Below are positions 1-7,225 of a stretch of 14,953 nucleotides of DNA, one piece after another. Numbering within the stretch: position 1 is the first letter of the stretch; each line of letters begins with the position of its first letter. The notes below the pieces were generated by a model. It worked only from the letters and a program-made list of their open reading frames with translations. It was not told the DNA's origin and made no database searches. Source of the stretch: Candidatus Pollutiaquabacter sp. (lineage in GTDB: Bacteria; Bacteroidota; Bacteroidia; AKYH767-A; 2013-40CM-41-45); contig CAINVI010000216.1 of the NCBI GenBank assembly GCA_903854075.1, positions 1-14,953 on the forward strand, given 5' to 3'. Position numbers and translations under genes: made by a program.

Positions 1-69
1 CTCCAACGCCATCGAATCTTTACGTTCCAAAATATTTTTCGTCTCGTTCTTTTTCGAATAATCATTCAC
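1..69 (-). CDS. Possible 5' end of a divergent gene, cut by the window edge
   Basis: Read on the minus strand from a GTG at 67-69, the first 69 bases are open to the window edge. They encode a hydrophilic, charged stretch beginning (M)NDYSKKNETKNILERKDS, which looks like a normal soluble N-terminus. The competing plus-strand reading from base 2 gives a Phe-rich peptide that stops at 59-61 and looks less protein-like. Only 23 codons are visible and the start is not ATG, so this is weak. If real, the gene diverges from the FAD-dehydrogenase gene and its start lies only 4 bases from that gene's start. No function can be suggested. Confidence 0.22.
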   Translation of the reverse strand, partial: MNDYSKKNETKNILERKDSMALE

Positions 70-73
70 AGCG

Positions 74-1645
74 ATGATCCAACCGCTTGAACTTGTCCTT
101 ATGCCGGAACAGGCAGCCGACAAGACGGCACAACTTCAGCAAGCCGCCCAACTGCTGAGAACCGCACCAGAACGCATACAGCTTGTTCTGAAAAAGCGCT
201 CTATCGATGCGCGTTCCCGACAAGTCAAGATCAGGATTTTTGTAGACGCCTATGTTGATGAGCCTGTTCCACCGCCCACCGACTTTTCGCTGCTTTTTGA
301 TTTCAACAAAGACGTATCACAAGCCATTCCAATCATCGTTGTCGGCTTTGGTCCTGCCGGCATGTTTGCTGCGCTGCGGCTGATTGAACTTGGCTATAAG
401 CCCATCGTGCTTGAACGCGGAAAAGATGTTCGTGCCCGACGAAGAGATCTGGCGATTTTGAATAAACAAGGCGAAGTTGATCCGGACTCCAACTATTGCT
501 TTGGCGAAGGCGGCGCCGGCACCTATTCCGATGGAAAACTATATACACGTTCCGGTAAACGTGGTGATATCAATCGGATTCTTTCCTTACTGGTTGTGCA
601 CGGAGCTGATCCTGCCATTCTTATTGATGCTCATCCTCATATCGGAACGAATAAGCTGCCTAAAATTGTTCAACAACTCCGAGAAACCATTATAAAATGT
701 GGCGGAGAAGTTCATTTTGAAACTAAGCTAACCGATTTAATCATTCAGAACGATCGGGTCGTCGGTGCAAGGGCTCTTGCGCTCAACACGAAGACCACTA
801 ATGAGTTCATTGCATCTTCTGTCATTCTGGCAACCGGTCACTCGGCACGTGATATCTATGAGTTGCTCGACCGGAAAAATATTAGCATTGAAGCCAAACC
901 GTTTGCACTGGGCGTACGCATCGAGCATCCGCAATCCATCATTGACAGTGTGCAATATCATTGTACAGAACGCAGTGCCTGGCTTCCGCCGGCTTCCTAT
1001 TCACTCACTGCACAAGCCCATGATCGTGGCGTTTATTCATTCTGTATGTGTCCGGGAGGTATTATTGCGCCGGCATCTACAGCTCCGGGTGAACTAGTTG
1101 TAAACGGATGGTCGCCATCAAAGCGCAACAATCCGTTTGCCAATTCTGGTATGGTAGTTAGTATAAATTTGGACGATTACCAACCTTACGGTACCGATGC
1201 GTTGTCCGGAATGCGTTACCAGCAACATGTCGAACAAACTGCTTTTAAAGCGGGAGGCGGAAAACTGGTGGCTCCGGCACAGCGACTGATGGACTTTCTG
1301 AATAGTAAAACTTCTGCCAACTTGCCGGATTGCTCGTATGTTCCCGGATTGCGCTCAGTGTCGTTAGACAACGTGCTACCAGTTGCTGTTTCGGCTGCCT
1401 TGCGCAAAGGATTAAAAGAATTTGGCAAACGGATGAAGCCTTACCTTACCAATGAAGCTATACTTGTCGCTACAGAATCACGTACCTCATCACCAGTAAG
1501 GATTCCGCGCGATAACACCACGTTGGAACATACACAACTTAAAGGATTATTTCCCTGCGGAGAAGGTGCCGGCTATGCCGGAGGAATTGTATCGGCTGCT
1601 ATTGATGGTGAACGTTGTGCCGAAGCGGCAGTAACACTTCGTTAA
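74..1645 (+). CDS. FAD-dependent dehydrogenase, COG2509 type (NAD(P)/FAD-dependent oxidoreductase)
   Basis: A 523-residue cytosolic flavoprotein. An N-terminal domain of about 85 residues precedes the Rossmann fold typical of the uncharacterised COG2509 family. The dinucleotide-binding motif GFGPAG is at residues 91-96, and the acidic residue ending the second strand is in VLERG shortly after. A glycine-rich motif FGEGGAGTYSDGKLYTR starts at residue 143; ATGHSARD marks the middle of the FAD domain. The C-terminal flavin-contact motif CGEGAGYAGG lies at 495-504, followed by IVSAAIDG. The length is usual for the family and all motifs are intact, so it is likely active, but the substrate is not known. 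It starts at ATG 74; no ribosome binding site is evident, as is normal in Bacteroidota. It is a single gene on its strand and its stop overlaps the stop of the convergent receptor gene. Family assignment is strong; physiological role is unassigned. Confidence 0.9.
   Translation: MIQPLELVLMPEQAADKTAQLQQAAQLLRTAPERIQLVLKKRSIDARSRQVKIRIFVDAYVDEPVPPPTDFSLLFDFNKDVSQAIPIIVVGFGPAGMFAALRLIELGYKPIVLERGKDVRARRRDLAILNKQGEVDPDSNYCFGEGGAGTYSDGKLYTRSGKRGDINRILSLLVVHGADPAILIDAHPHIGTNKLPKIVQQLRETIIKCGGEVHFETKLTDLIIQNDRVVGARALALNTKTTNEFIASSVILATGHSARDIYELLDRKNISIEAKPFALGVRIEHPQSIIDSVQYHCTERSAWLPPASYSLTAQAHDRGVYSFCMCPGGIIAPASTAPGELVVNGWSPSKRNNPFANSGMVVSINLDDYQPYGTDALSGMRYQQHVEQTAFKAGGGKLVAPAQRLMDFLNSKTSANLPDCSYVPGLRSVSLDNVLPVAVSAALRKGLKEFGKRMKPYLTNEAILVATESRTSSPVRIPRDNTTLEHTQLKGLFPCGEGAGYAGGIVSAAIDGERCAEAAVTLR
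1614..1635. other. Hairpin at the convergent gene ends
   Basis: TGCCG (1618-1622) pairs with CGGCA (1626-1630) across an AAG loop. With one bulged base the stem extends through GTTG (1614-1617) and TAAC (1632-1635). It sits just before the shared stop codons of the two convergent genes. No T-run follows it on either strand, so it is not a standard intrinsic terminator. It could still slow polymerase or protect 3' ends, or it may be a by-product of coding sequence. Confidence 0.22.
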
Positions 1646-4146
1646 AAATCCATCATTTCCATCGGCTGATCTCCACCCATACGTTGTTCACCCGGTTTTC
1701 CTCGGCGACGTTGAGTCGTATCATTTTTTCCGAATCGGTAAGAAAAGGTCAACATACCAATACGCGACTCTCTGACGCGCTCACCATTGTAAGTATGGAA
1801 ATCACTGAAGTTATACACTCTGAATTTTCTCGTAAAAAAGATATCAGAAACATTCAACGTCAGCGTTCCTTTTCCTTTCCAGAAATCCTGTCGAACAGCA
1901 GCATCCACGCCACTCATTCCGCGCACCTCACCCACCGGACTCTTCATCACGGAAACGTAATTCGCAGTGATTTGTAACGACGTAGTCGAAGTCAATTTGG
2001 CATTCATGTTTAACCGACCACTCCATTGTGTAGCATCGCTTTGCAGCTCAGCATTGATGTTGTCAGCATTGATGACATTCTGAAAGATGTTAAAGCTTGC
2101 CATTACTGATCCTAACTTTCCGACTTGAATACGAAGGATGTTTTCCCAACCGGTATTATCAGAGGAGCTGAAATTGACAGAGGTTAAAATTGCAATACCG
2201 GATGTCGTATCGACCGAACGATAACGGGAAATCAAATCATCGGTATGTCGGCGGTAAACAGAGGAAGTAAACGATCCGCCTTCCCAATTTCTGGCATAGG
2301 AAACCTCAAATGAATTGATAAGCTCCGGCTGCAAATACGGATTTCCAGTACGAATACTCAAGGAATCGGAAAAATCTGTAAATGGATTCAGCTGACGGGA
2401 GTCCGGTCGATTGATACGGCGGCTATAGCTGAACTGTACTTCTTGCTTTGACTTCAAATTGTACTTGATGAAGACACTCGGAAAGAACTTCAGGTAATCA
2501 TTATCGAATGTATTGTCGGCTTGCTTTGAATAAACAGAGACTAACGTTTGTTCAGCGCGAAGTCCTGCGTTGTACTCAAACTTGCTCCATTTTCCGGAGA
2601 ACATGGAATAAGCCGCCAGAACTTGCTCATCGTAGCTGAAAACGTCACTGAATAACGGATCTTCCAGGTAAGTGCCTGATGATTCCTGATAATAAGAAAT
2701 CGACTGATCATTATCGACCTGCCGTAAGGTTGACTTTACACCGGATTCCAACTTGCCAATTTTCTTGAACGGCCAGGAAAAATCAGCCTGTGCCACCATC
2801 GATTGAAACAGTCCGTCATTTAGACTGGCCTGAAAAGGAACTCCATCTACATCCAGCAAACTATTTCCAAAAAGTCCATCTTCATGACGATCATTTCTTG
2901 AATAACTCACCGACGAAGAAAACTCACCTTTGTTTTTTATCCAGTTATGTTTATAGTCGATACTTGCATCGAAATTTTTATTATAATCCTCGGAATTATT
3001 CTGCTTAAAAAAAGGCGGGTGCGGAAGAGAATCATACGGAATACCGTTCGGATCGAAAAAATCATATTCAACAAACTCCGGACGATCTTCGGTTCGCACG
3101 GAAAAACCGGCATTCAATCCCAATGTATTCTGCGGTGATAAATAAAAATCTATACCCACTTTTCCATTTTGTGTTTTGCCGGTATTGTCGCTGTTGTTAC
3201 TGGTTATCCAAGAGTATTCGTCTTGGCCGGGAAGATAATTGAATTGCTCTCCGCTTCCATAATTAAAACGGTTCTCGTGCCGGAAGCCATAGTTTGCATA
3301 GATGTTGCGCTTAGCCGTTCGATCATTACCAGAAAGCGAGAGATTATATTTATCATTCGTTCCTACTCCAACAGCTACACTTCCATTCGTTCCCTGAAAC
3401 TTATCTTTCTTAGTTTTAATATTAATAATGCCAGCCATACCCTCAGCATCGTATTTTGCAGACGGGTTTGTAATAACTTCAATCTGATCAATTGCACTGG
3501 CCGGTATCTGTCGTAAAACAGCCCGACGGTCATTCCCCAACATTCCGGAAGGCTTACCGTCAATCAGAATCGTTACATTTTCGCTTCCGCGTAGCGCCAC
3601 TTTACCATCAATGTCTACAGAAACCGAAGGAATATTTTGCAACACATCTGTAACAGTGCCACCGGTACTTACAAGACTTTTATCGACGTTGTACACCTTT
3701 TTATCAATTGAATTGATGAATTCGGGCTCATCGGCAACGATCGTAACTTCCTTGAGGCGGGAAGTACTGCTCTTCATTCGAACGGAAATATTTTGTAGCT
3801 GAATATTTTCAGGCGTCAATCGGCCCGCTGGCACTACACGTGTACGAAATCCAACCATCGTAACACGAAGAATATAGTTTCCAAATCCCAACTCTTCAAT
3901 TTTGAATCGTCCTTTCTCGTCCGTCATCACGCCACCGGCCAACGTCGAATCCGGTAATCGTAATGCCGCTACAGATACAAAAGGTATAGGTTTTGCGGTC
4001 GTATCTTCCAAAACCACCCCACTGATAACACCAATTTTCGGCATTCCAGGAGGTGATCCTCCCGGGCGCCCCTGCTGGGCAGTAGCAGAAAAACCGGTGA
4101 TCAGAAGTAGACTAAGTATGAAAATGACGTGGAAAATGCGATACAT
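1642..4146 (-). CDS. TonB-dependent receptor-like outer-membrane beta-barrel protein
   Basis: An 834-residue outer-membrane protein. ATG at 4144-4146 is preferred over a GTG 39 bases upstream because it gives a clean signal peptide (MYRIFHVIFILSLLL..., cleavage near ATA/QQ at 23) and sits just after a TAnnTTTG box. A Gly/Pro-rich linker leads to a carboxypeptidase-regulatory-like domain (about 40-125). A plug-like domain follows (about 150-247), with VLQNIPSVSVD, LRGSENVTILIDGKPSG and AGIINIKTKK. The rest is a strand-rich barrel of the OMP_b-brl_3 type (about 250-809). After the last strand (SYRFGKND) comes a 25-residue tail rich in Arg, Gly and Met ending in Phe. No TonB box is obvious, and proteins of this subclass are often called receptors without proven TonB dependence. 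The ligand is unknown: no SusD partner or binding-protein gene is adjacent, so a polysaccharide-uptake role is not supported. It stands alone, divergent from rarA. Confidence 0.9.
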   Translation of the reverse strand: MYRIFHVIFILSLLLITGFSATAQQGRPGGSPPGMPKIGVISGVVLEDTTAKPIPFVSVAALRLPDSTLAGGVMTDEKGRFKIEELGFGNYILRVTMVGFRTRVVPAGRLTPENIQLQNISVRMKSSTSRLKEVTIVADEPEFINSIDKKVYNVDKSLVSTGGTVTDVLQNIPSVSVDIDGKVALRGSENVTILIDGKPSGMLGNDRRAVLRQIPASAIDQIEVITNPSAKYDAEGMAGIINIKTKKDKFQGTNGSVAVGVGTNDKYNLSLSGNDRTAKRNIYANYGFRHENRFNYGSGEQFNYLPGQDEYSWITSNNSDNTGKTQNGKVGIDFYLSPQNTLGLNAGFSVRTEDRPEFVEYDFFDPNGIPYDSLPHPPFFKQNNSEDYNKNFDASIDYKHNWIKNKGEFSSSVSYSRNDRHEDGLFGNSLLDVDGVPFQASLNDGLFQSMVAQADFSWPFKKIGKLESGVKSTLRQVDNDQSISYYQESSGTYLEDPLFSDVFSYDEQVLAAYSMFSGKWSKFEYNAGLRAEQTLVSVYSKQADNTFDNDYLKFFPSVFIKYNLKSKQEVQFSYSRRINRPDSRQLNPFTDFSDSLSIRTGNPYLQPELINSFEVSYARNWEGGSFTSSVYRRHTDDLISRYRSVDTTSGIAILTSVNFSSSDNTGWENILRIQVGKLGSVMASFNIFQNVINADNINAELQSDATQWSGRLNMNAKLTSTTSLQITANYVSVMKSPVGEVRGMSGVDAAVRQDFWKGKGTLTLNVSDIFFTRKFRVYNFSDFHTYNGERVRESRIGMLTFSYRFGKNDTTQRRRGKPGEQRMGGDQPMEMMDF

Positions 4147-4152
4147 AGGCAA

Positions 4153-4160
4153 CAAAGGTA
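4153..4160 (-). promoter_or_regulatory. Predicted -7 box of the receptor gene
   Basis: On the minus strand the sequence reads TACCTTTG, a full match to the Bacteroidota -7 consensus TAnnTTTG. It ends only 6 bases before the ATG at 4146, so the transcript would be leaderless or nearly so. No good -33 TTTG is seen at the expected distance, so the call rests on the -7 box and its position. Confidence 0.5.
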
Positions 4161-4170
4161 CGGAGAGTTG

Positions 4171-4202
4171 TTTGGCGAACCGCACCCGAATAATTACTTT
4201 TG
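4171..4202 (+). promoter_or_regulatory. Predicted promoter of the rarA gene string
   Basis: TTTG at 4171-4174 and TACTTTTG at 4195-4202 are separated by 20 bases. This fits the Bacteroidota -33 (TTTG) and -7 (TAnnTTTG) elements and their usual spacing. Transcription would begin around 4208, giving a leader of about 70 bases before rarA. A second, poorer box (TTAATTTG, 4213-4220) lies just downstream. The element is interleaved with the region upstream of the divergent receptor start, so the two promoters probably compete for polymerase. Confidence 0.5.
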
Positions 4203-4278
4203 AAAGGTGGGATTAATTTGCTGAATAAGGAACCCGAATCCTCCTTTTTCATCTGAATTTTACCCTTATTCGCCTATA

Positions 4279-5589
4279 ATGTCTATTCCCTTAGCAGAGC
4301 GGCTTCGTCCTCAATCCCTGGATGAATATATCGGACAGGAACATCTGGTCGGTACGGACGCCGTGCTACGCAGAGCCATTACCTCCAACCGGCTACCGTC
4401 CATGATTTTCTGGGGACCGCCAGGAGTTGGCAAAACCACGCTAGCGGGAATTATAGCCCGAAATCTGAAGCGGCCGTTTTATGTATTGAGTGCAGTTAGC
4501 TCGGGTGTAAAAGATGTCCGGGAAGTCATTGAAAAAGCCCGACAATACAACGGACAGCTAAAAGAAGTTCCGGGGAACGCCATTTTATTTATCGATGAAA
4601 TTCATCGATTCAGCAAGTCGCAGCAAGACTCACTGCTGGCCGCCGTTGAACAAGGGATCATTACACTGATTGGTGCAACTACTGAAAATCCATCTTTCGA
4701 GGTTATATCACCACTTTTATCGCGTTGCCAGGTCTATGTTCTTCGTGAATTAACCAAAGAGAATTTAGAAAATCTGTTGCACCGTGCCGTACAACAAGAT
4801 AGTGAATTAAAAAAACGAAACATCAGCTTCAAGGAAACTGCTTCTTTGTTGCGCTTAAGTGGCGGTGACGCTCGCAAACTACTGAATCTGCTGGACCTTG
4901 TAGTGCAATCGGTTCCGGGTGATGGTCCGGTAGCAATCAGCGATGACTATGTGCTCTCTGTCGCCCAGCAAAATCTTGCGCGCTATGATAAAAACGGAGA
5001 ACAACACTACGACATTATCAGCGCATTCATCAAATCGATTCGCGGAAGTGACCCGAATGCTGCCGTTTACTGGCTGGCACGTATGATCGCCGGCGGCGAA
5101 GATCCATTATTCATTGCACGACGTATGTTGATTCTGGCTTCCGAAGATATTGGAAATGCCAACCCAACAGCACTGGTAATCGCCAATAACTGCTTTGAAG
5201 CGGTCAACAAAATCGGCTATCCGGAGTGCCGCATCACCCTATCCCAAGCCGCAGTGTATCTGGCCTGCTCTGCCAAAAGCAACGCTTCGTACATGGCTAT
5301 TGAAGACGCGCTGGCTGCAGTAAAAGAAAGCGGTGATTTACCTGTTCCGCTATCGATCCGAAATGCGCCCACGAAACTGATGAAAAGCCTGGGATACGGA
5401 AAAGAATATGCCTACGACCACCATCGTGAGCGAAATTTTGCAGGACAAGAGTTTCTACCGGAAGAACTAAAAGGCCGTACATTTTATCAACCGGGAACTA
5501 ATACACGGGAGCAGGAAATACGATCTTGGCTCAAATCATTGTGGAAAGAGAAATACCAATACGGCGACGAAAGTACCGGAAAACCCTAA
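4279..5589 (+). CDS. rarA: Replication-associated recombination protein A (AAA+ ATPase)
   Basis: A 436-residue member of the RarA/MgsA (WRNIP1) family, a clamp-loader-like AAA+ ATPase that acts at stalled replication forks and single-stranded DNA gaps. The N-terminus (PLAERLRPQSLDEYIGQEHL) is characteristic. Walker A GPPGVGKT is at 46-53, Walker B ILFIDEIHRF at 102-111, and sensor 1 GATTEN at 132-137. An SRC arginine-finger-like motif is at 148-150 and sensor 2 GGDAR at 195-199. The C-terminal half carries the family's helical and oligomerisation region (for example LARMIAGGEDPLFIARRM and LASEDIGNANP). Length and motifs are normal, so it should be functional. It starts at ATG 4279. It heads the five-gene plus-strand run; the next gene begins 1 or 31 bases after its stop, depending on the start chosen. 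Confidence 0.97.
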   Translation: MSIPLAERLRPQSLDEYIGQEHLVGTDAVLRRAITSNRLPSMIFWGPPGVGKTTLAGIIARNLKRPFYVLSAVSSGVKDVREVIEKARQYNGQLKEVPGNAILFIDEIHRFSKSQQDSLLAAVEQGIITLIGATTENPSFEVISPLLSRCQVYVLRELTKENLENLLHRAVQQDSELKKRNISFKETASLLRLSGGDARKLLNLLDLVVQSVPGDGPVAISDDYVLSVAQQNLARYDKNGEQHYDIISAFIKSIRGSDPNAAVYWLARMIAGGEDPLFIARRMLILASEDIGNANPTALVIANNCFEAVNKIGYPECRITLSQAAVYLACSAKSNASYMAIEDALAAVKESGDLPVPLSIRNAPTKLMKSLGYGKEYAYDHHRERNFAGQEFLPEELKGRTFYQPGTNTREQEIRSWLKSLWKEKYQYGDESTGKP

Positions 5590-5590
5590 C

Positions 5591-7225
5591 TTGCAGCTTA
5601 CCAAGACACTGGTTACTAGTTTGAGAAAGACGCTACATATCCTGTCCTTTCTTTTTATACTTCTGATTCTCACTGTGGTCAGTTGTAAAAAAGAAGCCGA
5701 AAATCCACAATGGGATATCGAGGTCCTTGGACCCGTATTGCAAGCCTCTATTGGTATCGATCAGCTGATTTCCGACTCGTTGACCACCAGCGATGCCGAT
5801 GGAAATGTGCGCGTCGTCTACGAAGGAACGCTGGACAATATCGCTGCTGATTCGGTATACAGTATTCCAGATACGGCTATTGAAACGATATACACCTGGC
5901 CATTTTTTCCGGTAACCATAAACCCCAATACCCCGTTTTACACGAACAATAAAAATCTCGTGCTGAATGTGCAGGGAGCACAATTGACCAAGGCCATCAT
6001 ACGCAGCGGTTTTATACGTCTGACGGCAAAAAACACCTTACCTACCCGCGTATACTTTACGTATACCGTTCCTGAAGCCCGAAAGAACGGACAATCACTC
6101 TCGCTCGCCCGAAATGTCGCTGCCGGAAGCATTTCCAATCCCTCTTATTTTTCAGAAGATATTGACCTCTCCGATTACGTGCTTAATCTGACCGGAGCTA
6201 CCAATAACCTTGTCAATACAATTGCCTATAATGTCATTGCCCGATCCGATTCTGCGGGCCCCGCATTTCCAGTCGTACAAGGCGACACTATGGTCAACCT
6301 GACTACTACACTTATTGATGTCACGCCAAGCTATGTTCGCGGCTATCTCGGTCAACGATTACTGAATGAAAACGGAACAACTGACATCGGCATTGGAAAT
6401 ATTTTTCAAAGTGGACAACTACTACTGGACAGTGCCACACTATCGCTTACTGTAGCTAACAGCATTGGCGCTGACCTGCAAGCGTATATTACCGGCCTGA
6501 ACAGTATTAATAATCGTACGGGAATTACGCTTCCTCTGTTGGCGCCCTCAATACTTCAACGAAACATTGATCTCAGCAGAGCGGCAGAAACCGGCAACGC
6601 AGCGGATCCTGTCCGTCCATCCAATCGTACTATTACTTTGGACAACGGAAACAGTAACCTGGCCGCATTTCTATCCAATTTACCGGACAAGATTGGCACT
6701 GATGTTCGTCTGTCGGTTAATCCGCTAGGGAACATTTCCGGAAGCAATGATTTCGTATACGAAAATCGCCTGATCAAAACTTCGACACGACTGGAAATAC
6801 CACTGCGACTTTCCATGAATTCACTTATGCTGGTGGACACACAACTTTTATCCATTAACAATTTAACCAACCTCGATCCCGTAGGACCGGCCACTTTCAC
6901 CCTGGTAGCTGAAAATGGTTTTCCCATCGATTTGCGACTTCAGTTATATACATTGAACGATCAGCAGCAGGTCACCGACTCCTTGCTACTACAGGATTTG
7001 ATTCCTGCCGGATTGACGGACGCCTCTAATACCGTAATTACGGCTACCAAAACACGGCTTGCAATTCCTGTAGACGCAGAACGAAAGTCCAGGATCCTGA
7101 CGGCATCATCAATGATTATCAAGGCTTCCTTTACTTCGGTAAATCAGCCGCAGCGTCTTTATCTGAAAGACGCTTATACACTTCAATTAAAACTAGTAGC
7201 TGACGGCACCTACTCTATTCGATGA
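5591..7225 (+). CDS. Uncharacterised Bacteroidota lipoprotein, beta-rich
   Basis: Not recognised as a named family. The N-terminus has a positively charged region, a long hydrophobic stretch (ILSFLFILLILTV) and a lipobox VVSC with the lipidated Cys at residue 32, so it is a lipoprotein. The residues after Cys (KKEAE) partly resemble the Bacteroidota surface-export signal (Lys then acidic residues), which hints at surface exposure. The mature part is about 510 residues, rich in alternating hydrophobic/polar segments, Asn, Thr and Ser, with few charges and no catalytic motif that I can see; several stacked beta domains are likely. The start is uncertain: there is no ATG. TTG 5591 gives 544 residues, while TTG 5621 gives 534 and a more usual signal peptide (MRKTLHILSF...). 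The gene follows rarA directly and overlaps the next gene by 4 bases (ATGA), so it is probably translationally coupled to that outer-membrane protein. A structural or partner role at the outer membrane is inference. Confidence 0.8.
   Translation: MQLTKTLVTSLRKTLHILSFLFILLILTVVSCKKEAENPQWDIEVLGPVLQASIGIDQLISDSLTTSDADGNVRVVYEGTLDNIAADSVYSIPDTAIETIYTWPFFPVTINPNTPFYTNNKNLVLNVQGAQLTKAIIRSGFIRLTAKNTLPTRVYFTYTVPEARKNGQSLSLARNVAAGSISNPSYFSEDIDLSDYVLNLTGATNNLVNTIAYNVIARSDSAGPAFPVVQGDTMVNLTTTLIDVTPSYVRGYLGQRLLNENGTTDIGIGNIFQSGQLLLDSATLSLTVANSIGADLQAYITGLNSINNRTGITLPLLAPSILQRNIDLSRAAETGNAADPVRPSNRTITLDNGNSNLAAFLSNLPDKIGTDVRLSVNPLGNISGSNDFVYENRLIKTSTRLEIPLRLSMNSLMLVDTQLLSINNLTNLDPVGPATFTLVAENGFPIDLRLQLYTLNDQQQVTDSLLLQDLIPAGLTDASNTVITATKTRLAIPVDAERKSRILTASSMIIKASFTSVNQPQRLYLKDAYTLQLKLVADGTYSIR

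Noticed and set aside
29..38. AAAATATTTT palindrome as an operator upstream of the FAD gene
   Set aside because: Short AT palindromes are expected by chance and nothing else nearby supports a binding site.
765..1097. 110-codon plus-strand frame inside the FAD-dehydrogenase gene
   Set aside because: It lies wholly within a well-conserved gene in another frame and has no recognisable protein features.
1615..1977. 120-codon plus-strand frame opposite the receptor 3' end
   Set aside because: Antisense to conserved barrel sequence, with Ser/His/Thr-rich composition typical of a shadow frame.
3169..3516. 115-codon plus-strand frame with hydrophobic stretches opposite the receptor plug/barrel
   Set aside because: The hydrophobic look comes from reading the antisense of polar barrel codons; the receptor frame is clearly the real one.
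1642..4146. SusC-type glycan uptake locus
   Set aside because: No SusD-like gene or carbohydrate-active enzyme is nearby, and the barrel resembles the OMP_b-brl_3 class rather than SusC.
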